This document shows, piece after piece, positions 52,119-60,862 of a stretch of DNA of 64,000 nt. Source of the DNA: Candidatus Schekmanbacteria bacterium RIFCSPLOWO2_02_FULL_38_14 (GTDB taxonomy: Bacteria > Schekmanbacteria > GWA2-38-11). The DNA lies in assembly GCA_001790855.1 (NCBI GenBank), contig MGDH01000042.1, positions 1 through 64,000 on the forward strand. The letters run 5' to 3'. The notes beneath the pieces were generated by a model. The model did no database searches. It was not told where the DNA came from and saw only the letters and a list, made by a program, of their open reading frames with translations. Both the position numbers and the translations under genes were made by a program. Position 1 is the stretch's first letter; each line of letters begins with the position of its first letter.

Positions 52119-52829
52119 ATGTTTTTCTTTAATAGAAAGCATATCTTCAACAGAAGGTTTTTTTTAAAACTTTCAGCCTCAGGAAGTTTAGCTTTTTTAC
52201 TTAGTAAAATTAATTTTTCATTTGCTAATAGCAAAAAGGAGAAGGAAATGTCATACTTGCCAAAAGATTATAATAGTTTGATTGGGATGTCAGGTTTCAG
52301 TGAAACCATTTTAAAAAATCATTTCACCTTGTATCAGGGTTATATCACCAATACCAACAAAGTTCTGGATACCCTTGACCAAATGCTAAAAGAGGGAAAG
52401 ATAGGAACTCCTGAATATGCAGAGCTGAAGAGGAGACTGGGGTGGGAGTTCAACGGCATGAGGCTCCACGAGCTTTACTTTGAAAACCTTGGCGGAAAAA
52501 CAGGAATAGATAAAGCAGGAAAACTTGCCAAGAAGATTGCTGAAGACTTCGGGAGCTATGAGACATGGGAAAAGGATTTTAAATCAACCGGCACTATGAG
52601 AGGTATTGGATGGGTCGCACTCTATCGGGACAATGCCAATAGCAGACTGATAAATTTCTGGATTAATGAACACGATGTCAGCCATCCGGCAGGCTGTACA
52701 CCCCTCTTAATAATGGATGTTTTTGAACATGCTTTTATGATTGATTACGGTTTGAAGCGTGCAGACTATATTGAGGCATTTTTTAAGAATATCAACTGGC
52801 AGAAGGTAAGTGAAAGAATATTAAAATAA
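52119..52829 (+). CDS. Fe/Mn-type superoxide dismutase with a Tat signal
   Basis: Converts superoxide to hydrogen peroxide. The N-terminus has NRRFFLKLSASGSLAFLL (residues about 11-28), a twin-arginine motif (RRxFLK) with a hydrophobic stretch, so export in a folded, metal-loaded state is likely. The mature part follows the SodA/SodB family: NHFTLYQGY, LHELYFENLGG, WVALYRD, and MDVFEHAFMIDYGLKRADYI with the metal-binding Asp and His. Metal ligands are mostly visible, but the helix preceding them is unusual. A strong terminator follows at 52838. Confidence 0.85.
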   Translation: MFFFNRKHIFNRRFFLKLSASGSLAFLLSKINFSFANSKKEKEMSYLPKDYNSLIGMSGFSETILKNHFTLYQGYITNTNKVLDTLDQMLKEGKIGTPEYAELKRRLGWEFNGMRLHELYFENLGGKTGIDKAGKLAKKIAEDFGSYETWEKDFKSTGTMRGIGWVALYRDNANSRLINFWINEHDVSHPAGCTPLLIMDVFEHAFMIDYGLKRADYIEAFFKNINWQKVSERILK

Positions 52830-52837
52830 CATCAAAT

Positions 52838-52876
52838 AAAAAAGCCGCACCGGGAAAAACCAGAGCGGCTTTTTTT
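52838..52876 (+). terminator. Rho-independent terminator after the SOD gene
   Basis: AAAAAAGCCGC (52838-52848) pairs with GCGGCTTTTTT (52865-52875), followed by more T. It can serve both the SOD gene and the convergent gene at 52897. Confidence 0.85.
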
Positions 52877-52896
52877 TATAATACAGTTCCTAATTT

Positions 52897-53157
52897 TTAT
52901 TTATCATATTCTTTGCCAATAAAAGAATCCATTGAAAGAGGGTTTTTAATCTTTCCAATCGGCGTACATTTTGGGCAACCGCTTATATCCTGTTTCAAGG
53001 CGCCAAAAGAATAGTTTCTTGCTCTATCAATTGTATTGTATGGCCCAGACCAATAGTCAGTTGGGGTACCAGCATGAGGTTTGCACTCCGGACAACTCGC
53101 TTCATGTATGACAGCTTTCTTTTGTTTGTAATTACAATAGACAAAATATTCAGCCAT
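52897..53157 (-). CDS. Small zinc-ribbon-like protein of unknown function
   Basis: An 86-residue protein with two Cys pairs (SCPEC near residue 22 and GCPKC near residue 62), a central WSGPY.TIDRARNYS segment and an N-terminal YFVYCNYKQKKAVIH. The set (AVIH..C..C....W.GP......A......GC..C.P) matches a widespread family of small uncharacterised proteins I have seen in bacteria; it probably binds one metal ion. AAGGAGG lies a few bases before the ATG, so expression is likely. Confidence 0.7.
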   Translation of the reverse strand: MAEYFVYCNYKQKKAVIHEASCPECKPHAGTPTDYWSGPYNTIDRARNYSFGALKQDISGCPKCTPIGKIKNPLSMDSFIGKEYDK

Positions 53158-53714
53158 ATTCTACATACCTCCTTAAAAATGTTATTTACTTACTAATTAA
53201 TTTATAAGATGTTTCTTGTCAAGAGTAATTTAGGGTTTGAGGAATAAAGGAATAAAAATTCCCTTTTTTTTAAAACAGATGGAGATGTGAGCTAATTGTC
53301 TATTAACTGTTTAAATTATGAGTTCCTGCCATTTCCGCCAACAGCATTTATTGCCACCATAATAAGCAATAAAACTGATGCCGCTCCAATGGCTATCAAA
53401 ATCAATTTAAATGATATCATTGAATCTATAACACCCCTTCTTGATTTGTTTAAACTATAACCATCTATATCTTGTATCGTCAAAATATTAACATGCTATA
53501 TATTGTAAAGTCAAGTAAAAATATAAAACTTTCCAACATTTTATTTATATAAAACTGTCTCTGTTTCTCATTGTTATAAATTTCATTGTAAGATGCAATC
53601 TTTAATCAATCAGCGGTAATTAAATCTAATTTTCTAACTTTTTTAAAATTAATTAGAATTTTTTGAATTGACATAAAGGACAAAAGGAATAAATTAATTC
53701 TTAAAGGTGTTTTT
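53158..53714. other. Intergenic region with one possible tiny gene
   Basis: About 555 bp between the small zinc-ribbon gene and amrB. Apart from the 34-codon frame at 53316-53420 nothing is evident; the rest is AT-rich with no clear hairpin. Confidence 0.4.
53316..53420 (-). CDS. Possible 34-residue single-span membrane protein
   Basis: ATG at 53420 opens a frame of 34 codons: MISFKLILIAIGAASVLL, then LIMVAINAVGGNGRNS. One hydrophobic helix with a basic, Gly/Asn-rich tail. AAGGGG lies about 14 bases upstream, farther than ideal. Tiny membrane proteins of this kind are common but rarely annotated; this one remains tentative. Confidence 0.4.
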   Translation of the reverse strand: MISFKLILIAIGAASVLLLIMVAINAVGGNGRNS

Positions 53715-54536
53715 ATGAATGTAAAATCTATCAGGGAATCTGTGATTGCAGGAAGCTGGTATCCTGGTGGAAAAGCAGCACTTGAATCACAGATAGATAA
53801 ATTTTTGGCAAATGCCAAAAAAGAGGACAATAGTGGTTTAATTTCTCTCATATCACCTCACGCAGGGTATATGTATTCAGGTTCAGTTGCTGCATTTGCC
53901 TACAAACAACTTGAAGGAATGAAAATAAATACAGTCATAATAATAGCTCCAAGCCACCATGTTCCAATCAAAGGAGCTTCTGTTTATAACAAAGGTGCTT
54001 TTAGAACTCCTTTGGGGCTTGTAGAAATAGATGAAGATTTATCAGATAAATTAATAAAAGAAAATCCATTTTTTTATTTTCACGAAGGCGCACACAGAGA
54101 TGAACATTCCCTTGAAATCCAGCTTCCGTTCCTCCAGAGAGTATTGGGAAATTTTAAAATGGTACCAATTGTTATGTATGACAGGTCTGTTGAAAACTGC
54201 AAATCCTTAGCTTCTTCCATTTCAAAAATTGTTTTCAAAAATAGTTTGCTTGTAGCAAGCACTGACCTTTCACACTATTATTCCAATGAAAAAGCTGTTA
54301 AACTTGACAAAGCTGTAATTGATTGCGTGCAATTCCTTGACCCTGAAAAACTTTCGCAGAATTTTGATAACGGAATATGTGAAGCCTGCGGAGCAGGTCC
54401 CGTTATTACTACAATGCTGGTATCAAAGTTGCTTGGCGCAAAAAAGTCAAAGATTTTCAAATATGCAACTTCAGGGGATACATCAGGAGATTATTCACGG
54501 GTAGTTGGATATTTATCTGCAGGAATATATATTTGA
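53715..54536 (+). CDS. amrB: AmmeMemoRadiSam system protein B (MEMO1 family)
   Basis: A 273-residue MEMO1-like protein with the metal-dioxygenase-related fold. IRESVIAGSWYPG at the start, LISPHAGYMYSGSVAAFAY, APSHHVPIKGASVY, EHSLEIQLPFLQ and ASTDLSHYYS are the conserved blocks, with His in SPHAGY, EHSLE and LSHY as putative metal ligands. GDTSGDYSRVVGYLS ends the chain. In the AmmeMemoRadiSam set it acts with the AMMECR1 protein (next gene, 6 bp gap) and a radical SAM protein; the latter is not in the window. The reaction of the set is unresolved. Confidence 0.93.
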   Translation: MNVKSIRESVIAGSWYPGGKAALESQIDKFLANAKKEDNSGLISLISPHAGYMYSGSVAAFAYKQLEGMKINTVIIIAPSHHVPIKGASVYNKGAFRTPLGLVEIDEDLSDKLIKENPFFYFHEGAHRDEHSLEIQLPFLQRVLGNFKMVPIVMYDRSVENCKSLASSISKIVFKNSLLVASTDLSHYYSNEKAVKLDKAVIDCVQFLDPEKLSQNFDNGICEACGAGPVITTMLVSKLLGAKKSKIFKYATSGDTSGDYSRVVGYLSAGIYI

Positions 54537-54542
54537 AAGATT

Positions 54543-55109
54543 ATGAATTCTGAAAAATCATATTTAAATGACGAAGAAAAAAGAATAGCTCTGGAAATTG
54601 CACGGAAAACAATTGAAGCCTTAGTTAAAAAAGAAAAAATTTCTTCTTTTGAAGATCTCCCGCCTCTATTCATGGAAAAGAGAGGGGCTTTTGTAACCAT
54701 TCATAAAAAAGGAATGTTGAGGGGTTGCATCGGTTATATCGAAGCAATAAAAACCCTCGGGAAAACAATTTCAGAAATGGCTGTAGCAGCCTCTACACAG
54801 GATCCCCGCTTCCCTCCTGTAACAGAGAAAGAACTCAAAGAAATTGATATTGAAATTTCAGTGCTTACACCTCTCAGGAAAATTAAAGACATAAAAGAAA
54901 TAGAGGTTGGAAGACATGGCATCTTGATAAGAAAGGGATTTTACTCAGGGCTTCTTCTTCCGCAGGTTGCAACAGAGTATGGATGGAACCGCGAAGCATT
55001 TCTCGAACACACATCCATCAAAGCCGGTCTTCCTGAAAATGCCTGGAAGGGAGATGTTGAAATTTATATTTTCTCAGCTCAGGTGTTCGGGGAAAAGGAA
55101 AAAAGTTGA
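54543..55109 (+). CDS. amrA: AmmeMemoRadiSam system protein A (AMMECR1 domain)
   Basis: An AMMECR1-domain protein of 188 residues. RGAFVTIHKKGMLRGCIGYI is the family hallmark (LRGCIG), followed by PRFPPVTEKELKEIDIEIS and GILIRKGFYSGLLLPQVA, and WNREAFLEHTSIKAGLP near the end. The family's function is unknown, though it is consistently paired with MEMO1 and a radical SAM enzyme. It lies 6 bp behind amrB, and translation is likely coupled. The last gene of the operon; a CAAA-rich repeat follows. Confidence 0.93.
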   Translation: MNSEKSYLNDEEKRIALEIARKTIEALVKKEKISSFEDLPPLFMEKRGAFVTIHKKGMLRGCIGYIEAIKTLGKTISEMAVAASTQDPRFPPVTEKELKEIDIEISVLTPLRKIKDIKEIEVGRHGILIRKGFYSGLLLPQVATEYGWNREAFLEHTSIKAGLPENAWKGDVEIYIFSAQVFGEKEKS

Positions 55110-55115
55110 ACCCAG

Positions 55116-55230
55116 CAAAGTTCAAATGACAAAATCCAAATGTCAAATGAATATCAAAATTCAAATATCAAAAGTTTTAATCATTTGGGCTTTGGATTTC
55201 ATTTAGATTTTGAGCTTTGGTATTTGACAT
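55116..55230. repeat. Low-complexity CAAA/TTTGA inverted repeat
   Basis: Runs of CAAATGACAAAATCCAAATGTC and then TTTAGATTTTGAGCTTTGGTATTTGACATT form a loose inverted repeat as at 40785-40890. It overlaps the end of aroK. Confidence 0.45.
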
Positions 55231-55744
55231 TAACTTCGCCAACCCGCAACACCTCCTCAACTATCTTCTCTACGGTCATCTTTGATGTATCAATAAAGCA
55301 GTCTGCCTTTTCATAATATTTTTCACGATATTCAAGCAATTCTTTTATTTTCTTAAGTGGATTTTCTGTCTGAAGCAATGGTCTTTTTATATCATATCTG
55401 ACTCTCTTATATATAACTTCAGGCAAGGCTTTAAGGCATATAATTATTCCTTCCTTTTTCAGGTTGTTAATGTTTTCATCCCTGATAACAGCTCCCCCAC
55501 CAGTTACAATAACACAATTCTTTTTATCTGATATATCCTTTATTACGTCAGCTTCTAAATTCCTGAAGTGAATTTCCCCTTCATCTGAAAATATCTCTGA
55601 AATAGATTTTCCTGCCCTCTCTTCAATTATTTTATCAGTATCTATAAACTCCCTTTTTAGAATCTTTGCCAGTCTTCTTCCAACAACTGACTTTCCTGTT
55701 CCCATAAATCCCACAAGAACTATATTGTTTTTTTTATTACTCAT
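55199..55744 (-). CDS. aroK: Shikimate kinase
   Basis: Phosphorylates shikimate in aromatic amino acid synthesis. Walker A is GFMGTGKSVVGRRLA, the substrate loop is FIDTDKIIEERAGKSI, then FRNLE, and GGGAVIRDENI is the conserved shikimate-binding Gly loop; KRPLL lies in the lid. The 181 residues are complete except for an unusual tail of repeat-derived residues. It lies 156 bp from aroE on the same strand, a typical pairing. Confidence 0.94.
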   Translation of the reverse strand: MSNKKNNIVLVGFMGTGKSVVGRRLAKILKREFIDTDKIIEERAGKSISEIFSDEGEIHFRNLEADVIKDISDKKNCVIVTGGGAVIRDENINNLKKEGIIICLKALPEVIYKRVRYDIKRPLLQTENPLKKIKELLEYREKYYEKADCFIDTSKMTVEKIVEEVLRVGEVNVKYQSSKSK

Positions 55745-55900
55745 ACCAGTTGCCTTTTCAATATCTAAATTCTAAATCCTAAACTCTAAACAAATTCTAA
55801 TAACCAAAAAAAGCTATAAGTCATAAGCTGTAAAGCAGAAAAGTATCAAACTATAAAAGTCTAAGAATTAAAGGTTTTAAATTTTAAAAAAGCTTACAAC
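55745..55900. repeat. AT-rich repeat-like intergenic block
   Basis: Alternating units such as TCTAAATTCTAAATCCTAAACTCTAAAC followed by TATAAGTCATAAGCTGTAA; similar TAAGGCTTATAGCTTA inverted pieces overlap the aroE end. No gene is seen. Confidence 0.4.
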
Positions 55901-56776
55901 TTAAGGCTTATAGCTTACCCCCCTTATTGCCTTTTGCAAAGCCTTTTTCATCACTTCAACAGGAGCCTTTACACCTGTCCATATTTCAAAGCTTTTTGCA
56001 CCCTGATGCAGTAACATTCCCAACCCGTTAGAACATCTGCATCCCCTCTTTTTAGCAGCTTTTAAAAGCTTTGTTTCAAAAGGATTATAAATCAAATCAT
56101 AAACCAATAAAGAATCTCTCATCCATTCAGGCTTTACGAGAAGAGGATCTTCTTTTTTCATGCCAACAGGTGTGGCATTAATGAGGATTTCTGCGTCTTC
56201 CAGCAAATCCCTTATCTCACTATCTTTGAAATAATATGGAACAACCTTTGAATCCGGATAGATTCTTTTCGCATCAGAAATAAGCCTGACAACCTTTTCT
56301 TCCAATACATCACCAATATAAATCTTGCCAGCTTTTTCCATGAGAGCCTTTAAAACTACAGCCCTTGCTCCGCCTCCGGCACCAAGAACCATTATCTTTT
56401 TTCCTTTTAATTCTGTATTTAAATCCTTTTTTAATGATGTAACAAACCCGTAACCATCAGTATTACACCCTATCAGCTTTCCATTAATGACTGAGATTGT
56501 ATTTACAGCACCGATAATCTGCGCTTCAGTTGAGAGTCCGGAAAGATATGGTATCACAGATTCCTTGTGAGGAATTGTAACATTGATTCCAGCTATTCCG
56601 AGAGTAGAAAGGCTTCTTAAAGCAAGCTCAAGCTCCTGTGGAGCTACCTCAAAAGGAAGATAAACATAGTTTAGTTTTTTTGCCTGAAAAGCAGCATTCT
56701 GGAATACAGGAGAAAGGGTATGCTTAACAGGATAACCAAAAAGTCCAACAATCCTTGTATTGCCGTCTATTCTCAT
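55901..56776 (-). CDS. aroE: Shikimate dehydrogenase (NADP+)
   Basis: Reduces 3-dehydroshikimate to shikimate. The substrate domain has GYPVKHTLSP (Ser-x-Ser region), NVTIPHKES with the catalytic Lys, GAVNTI and GCNTDGYGF (catalytic Asp). The NADP-binding fold has VLGAGGGARAVV and later INATPVGM. The C-terminal GLGMLLHQGAKSFEIWTG completes the family signature. The ATG at 56776 is preferred to a TTG six codons upstream. The 291 residues are normal. It shares the strand with aroK. Confidence 0.95.
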   Translation of the reverse strand: MRIDGNTRIVGLFGYPVKHTLSPVFQNAAFQAKKLNYVYLPFEVAPQELELALRSLSTLGIAGINVTIPHKESVIPYLSGLSTEAQIIGAVNTISVINGKLIGCNTDGYGFVTSLKKDLNTELKGKKIMVLGAGGGARAVVLKALMEKAGKIYIGDVLEEKVVRLISDAKRIYPDSKVVPYYFKDSEIRDLLEDAEILINATPVGMKKEDPLLVKPEWMRDSLLVYDLIYNPFETKLLKAAKKRGCRCSNGLGMLLHQGAKSFEIWTGVKAPVEVMKKALQKAIRGVSYKP

Positions 56777-56804
56777 GATAAATTTAAATATCAAAATTTA
56801 AATA

Positions 56805-57617
56805 TCAAATCAAGTTTTCTTTAATTATTTTATAAACTCTTGGAGAAAACAGGAAGGCAACATGTCCCAGATTTTCTATTTTTATATTTTCCGCCCCGTC
56901 AAGAAGAGCATTTTCCTGAGGAAAAATCATATTATCAATATCTGACCATATTGAAATAACCAATCTATTTAATTCTTTTCCTTTTTCTTCAAGCCCACAA
57001 AGCAACTCGCTTCCCGGACGCATTTCCTTCCCGTTTTTTCCCAATGCAATCTTTGCAAAATCTGTCCCTCTATGAGGACACGCCATAGTTATACAGCGGC
57101 TAACCCGTGAATGACCGCCCAATTCTTTTATGTAATACATTGCAACCAGCCCTCCCATGCTGTGAGTAACTATATTAATCCTCTCACAACCTGTAAGTAA
57201 GATTATCTCTTCAACTTTTTTCTTAACACTCAGGGCAAGCTCTTTTATAGATGCAAATGTCGGTTTCATTGATATGGAAAATATATTTGGAGTTTTATCC
57301 ATGAGCAACCTGATTTTAACAGGAAAAAGAGCTCCGCTGTTGTGCAGATATCCGTGAATTAAAAGGACGGGAATCCCTTTGCTGTGGGTTTTTTTCTTTT
57401 CTGTTATATTAAAAACCTCAACAGGATAGAGCAGAATAATAGATAAAAAAGAGAAATATTCGAGCAAAATAGCTTTGAATAAAGAAATGCTTTTAGAAAA
57501 TATTTTTACATCTTTTGAGGTCTTGGTCTTTTTATTTAATGCGAAAAAAAATGCAGATATTGTCCATACAAAACTTAGAAAAAAAAAGAAGACAATTAAA
57601 AGGAGTGCTACTGGCAT
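56805..57617 (-). CDS. Membrane-anchored alpha/beta hydrolase (lipase-like)
   Basis: A 270-residue protein. One or two N-terminal hydrophobic segments (VALLLIVFFFFLSFVWTI, then LSIILLYPVEV) anchor it. The hydrolase fold has VLLIHGYLHNSG (oxyanion strand), the nucleophile Ser in VTHSMGGLVAMY, an Asp in the SIWSDIDNMIFP stretch and the His in NLGHVAFL. This resembles triacylglycerol lipase/esterases. Substrate unknown. It lies upstream of aroE on the same strand, 28 bp away. Confidence 0.82.
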   Translation of the reverse strand: MPVALLLIVFFFFLSFVWTISAFFFALNKKTKTSKDVKIFSKSISLFKAILLEYFSFLSIILLYPVEVFNITEKKKTHSKGIPVLLIHGYLHNSGALFPVKIRLLMDKTPNIFSISMKPTFASIKELALSVKKKVEEIILLTGCERINIVTHSMGGLVAMYYIKELGGHSRVSRCITMACPHRGTDFAKIALGKNGKEMRPGSELLCGLEEKGKELNRLVISIWSDIDNMIFPQENALLDGAENIKIENLGHVAFLFSPRVYKIIKENLI

Positions 57618-57682
57618 GGGGAATTTGGTTTTTCTCCAAAAGAATCATTAAAAAATGTTCTGCATGCTAAGTATAAAAATCA

Positions 57683-57772
57683 AATCCTCCCTCTCCCCCC
57701 TTTTCTAAAGGGGGGGGTTGGGGGGATTAATAAATCCTTGACCCCTCGAACCCTTGAATCCTTGAACCCTTC
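57683..57772. repeat. C-tract/G-tract inverted repeat and a short tandem repeat
   Basis: AATCCTCC..CCCCCC (57683-57700) and GGGGGGGG..GGGGGATT (57710-57728) form an inverted repeat like the one at 201-246. It is followed by repeats of CCTTGAA/CTCGAACCC units (57737-57772). It may terminate the RND operon and the lipase gene from the other side is not required, as both run on the minus strand. Confidence 0.55.
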
Positions 57773-57784
57773 ATTTGATCAGCT

Positions 57785-60700
57785 CTAAGCAGAAAAAGGC
57801 TTAAACTTTTTTTTCAGCTTCTGCGTTACTTCATCAAGAAGATAATACACCACAGGGACAACAACAAGGGTTAAGACAGTAGAGGCGATTAATCCGCCTA
57901 TGATTGATATAGCCATTGGCGCACGGAATTCAGAGCCGGGAGCTCTGCTTAAAGCAACAGGAAGCATTCCAAGAATCATCGCTGATGTTGTCATCAGAAT
58001 CGGTCTTAATCTCGTAGGTCCTGCAGTCAGTATTGCTTCTGTTTTCTCCGCCCCTTTTTCTCTTAAAGTGTTCGTGTAATCAACCAGCAGAATAGCGTTT
58101 TTTGTAACCAGCCCCAGCAGCATTATGATTGCAAACATAACTGACATATTAAACCTGAGGCCAGAAAGGAATATAGTCAGCAAAGCGCCGACAATTGCAA
58201 GCGGCAAAGAAAGCATTATTGTAAAGGGATGAATAAAGGAATTAAACTGCGAAGCCAGTACCATATATATAAAAATAACAGCCAGAATCAAAGCCATTGC
58301 CATGGTGCTGAAAGCCTCTTGCATCCTTTCTGCCTGACCAGTAAAACCCATAGTGTATCCCCTTGGAAGCTTAACATTTTTTATTCTGTCTTTTATATTT
58401 CTTATTACATCATTAAGAGGAGCATTTTTAAGCCTTGAACTTATTATCACTTGTCTCTCCCTGTTTTCCCTTCTTATATCCATTGGTCCAAGCTCAGGAT
58501 TAAATCTTGATACATCCTTTAACATAATCTGCTTTCCCAAGGCTGAACTAAGAGAAATATTTTCTACGATAAAAGGATTATTCCGGTCTTCTTCTTTTAA
58601 CCTGACTCTGATATCGTATTCATTATCACCATCCCTTAACTTAGATGCAACCTGCCCTGCTATCATAGTCCTGAGTGTTGACGCAATCTGTCCAATGCCA
58701 ATTCCAACATCAGCAGCTCTGAGCCTGTCAACAAGAACCTGCATCTCAGGTTTTCCTTTTTTAAGAGATGAAGTTACATCAACAGTCCCGGGAACTTTCT
58801 TTGCAATTGGCAACACCTCATCTGAAAGCCTGCTTAGCGTATCAATATCTTCTCCTCTTATATAAAGGTTCACTGGAGCCTCATGGGCTGCTTCCATTCC
58901 TCTTTGGTTTATAACTATATTTGCTCCCGGAACTTTTTTTAACATATCTCTTGCATCAGAAATTATCTCCGCTATGCTTTTGCCGGTTTTTCTGTTACCC
59001 TTTGGTGTTGTCTTTACATTCAACTGTGCCAACGTAACATCTCCATCTGTGCCAATCGTGGTAAAAACTGTTTTAATATCAGGGTGCTTCCTCAAAATCG
59101 ACTCGACTTTTGAAGCAATCCTGTTAGTCATATTTATTGAACTGCCCGGAGGCGTTTCAATATCAATCATCATCTGCGACCTGTCTTCCATAGAAAAAAA
59201 TTCTACGCCTATCAGAGATATAAGGCTCATGCTTAAAATAAAAACCACAACAGCGCCTATTACAACAAATTTTTTATGGCTTAAAGCCCACTGAAGAATA
59301 ACTCTGTAATTTGCATCAATGCTTTTATAAAACTCCTCAAGCCTGTCAGAAAATTTTGTAAACCAATTCTCTCTTCTCTCCTCATGCCTTATGGGCCTCA
59401 TAAAATATGCTGAAAGCATAGGGTCAAGGGTAAAGGAAACAAAAAGGGAAACCATAACAGCAAAAGCAGCTGTAAGACCGAATGATTTAAACCACATCCC
59501 TATCATTCCTGACATAAAAGCTATTGGAACAAAAACTGCAATTATGGTAAAAGTGGTTGCCATAACCGCAAGTCCAATCTCTTTTGTCCCAACTGAAGCC
59601 GCTTTTTTAGGCTCCATTCCCTCTTCCATATGTCTGAAAATATTTTCCCGCACAACTATGGAGTCATCTATAAGAACACCCACTATCAGGGAGAGTGCCA
59701 TAAGGGTCATAATGTTGAGGGTAAAACCCATTATGTACATAAAGAAAAATGTAGAAATCAATGAGGTTGGGAGGGCAAGCGCGCAGATAACAGTGCTGCG
59801 CCAGTCTCTCATAAAAAGAAAGACTATCAGCACTGCCATTATCACTCCCAAAACTATCGCCTCTCTGACATTTGCAATATCCGTTTTTACATCAATAGAC
59901 AGGTCATCTATTGAAGCAATTTTCATATCCTGTGGAAAGCTCTTCTTCAAGCCATCAAGGACTTTCTTAACCTTGTCTGCCACTGCCACAGTGTTTGCCC
60001 CGCTCTGTTTCTTTACTGAAAAACTGACAGAATTAACTCCGTTAATTTTTGAAATTGTTCTTACATCTTTAAACCCATCTTTAACTTCAGCAATATCTTT
60101 AATATAAACAGGCACGCTATTGTTAACCATTACAACCAGATTTTTTATCTGTTCTATACTGTTGAACTCCCCCTTTGTTCTTACCATCATCTCTTGCCTG
60201 TCCTGATCAATACGGCCTGCAGGGATATTCATGTTTTCATCTCTGATTATGTTGAACATCTTTGCAACAGAAATATTGTATGATATCATTTTCCCCATAT
60301 CCATGTTCACATGTATTTCCCGCTCCAGCCCTCCCACAACACCGACCTCTGCCACACCATCTATCTGCTCCAAAGCCGGCTTGATATCATTCTCTGCAAT
60401 CCTCCTGATTTCGTCTGCAGGCATATCTGCTGAAATACCATACCAGAGAATCGGTCTTGCCGAAGGATCAAACCTCTGGATTATTGGCTCATCAATATCT
60501 TTGGGAAGATTATTTCTTATGGTCGAAACCTTTTCCTTGACCTCTATGGCAGCAAGCCTTATTGGAACCTCAAACTGAAATTCAAGGTTAACAACAGACC
60601 TTCCTTCTGTGGAACTTGAAGTTATTTTTTTCAATCCGTTAACAGAACTGATACCCTCTTCAATGGGCTTTGTAACCAGTGTCTCTATTTCCTCAGGACC

Positions 60701-60862
60701 CGCGCCCGGATAAACTGTCATAATATTGATAAAGGGAGGATTGACTTCAGGAGTAAGCTCAACTCCGATATACAAAAGCGAAATTGCCCCGAGCACCATA
60801 AGGGCGCATATCACCATGGTTGCAAAAACAGGACGGTCAATGGAAAGGTCAGATATATACAC
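57785..60862 (-). CDS. RND efflux pump permease (AcrB/MexB type)
   Basis: An inner-membrane drug or solute exporter of 1025 residues, driven by protons. Twelve membrane segments are arranged as two halves with large periplasmic loops. SIDRPVFATMV at the N-terminus, PGAGPEEIE, LIDDSIVVREN with the proton-relay Asp pair in segment 4, and GLVTKNAILLVDYTN near the end are family signatures. The start is GTG, sharing one base with the adaptor stop (TAGTG), so translation is coupled. No TolC-like gene lies in the window, so an outer-membrane channel must come from elsewhere. Confidence 0.95.
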   Translation of the reverse strand: MYISDLSIDRPVFATMVICALMVLGAISLLYIGVELTPEVNPPFINIMTVYPGAGPEEIETLVTKPIEEGISSVNGLKKITSSSTEGRSVVNLEFQFEVPIRLAAIEVKEKVSTIRNNLPKDIDEPIIQRFDPSARPILWYGISADMPADEIRRIAENDIKPALEQIDGVAEVGVVGGLEREIHVNMDMGKMISYNISVAKMFNIIRDENMNIPAGRIDQDRQEMMVRTKGEFNSIEQIKNLVVMVNNSVPVYIKDIAEVKDGFKDVRTISKINGVNSVSFSVKKQSGANTVAVADKVKKVLDGLKKSFPQDMKIASIDDLSIDVKTDIANVREAIVLGVIMAVLIVFLFMRDWRSTVICALALPTSLISTFFFMYIMGFTLNIMTLMALSLIVGVLIDDSIVVRENIFRHMEEGMEPKKAASVGTKEIGLAVMATTFTIIAVFVPIAFMSGMIGMWFKSFGLTAAFAVMVSLFVSFTLDPMLSAYFMRPIRHEERRENWFTKFSDRLEEFYKSIDANYRVILQWALSHKKFVVIGAVVVFILSMSLISLIGVEFFSMEDRSQMMIDIETPPGSSINMTNRIASKVESILRKHPDIKTVFTTIGTDGDVTLAQLNVKTTPKGNRKTGKSIAEIISDARDMLKKVPGANIVINQRGMEAAHEAPVNLYIRGEDIDTLSRLSDEVLPIAKKVPGTVDVTSSLKKGKPEMQVLVDRLRAADVGIGIGQIASTLRTMIAGQVASKLRDGDNEYDIRVRLKEEDRNNPFIVENISLSSALGKQIMLKDVSRFNPELGPMDIRRENRERQVIISSRLKNAPLNDVIRNIKDRIKNVKLPRGYTMGFTGQAERMQEAFSTMAMALILAVIFIYMVLASQFNSFIHPFTIMLSLPLAIVGALLTIFLSGLRFNMSVMFAIIMLLGLVTKNAILLVDYTNTLREKGAEKTEAILTAGPTRLRPILMTTSAMILGMLPVALSRAPGSEFRAPMAISIIGGLIASTVLTLVVVPVVYYLLDEVTQKLKKKFKPFSA

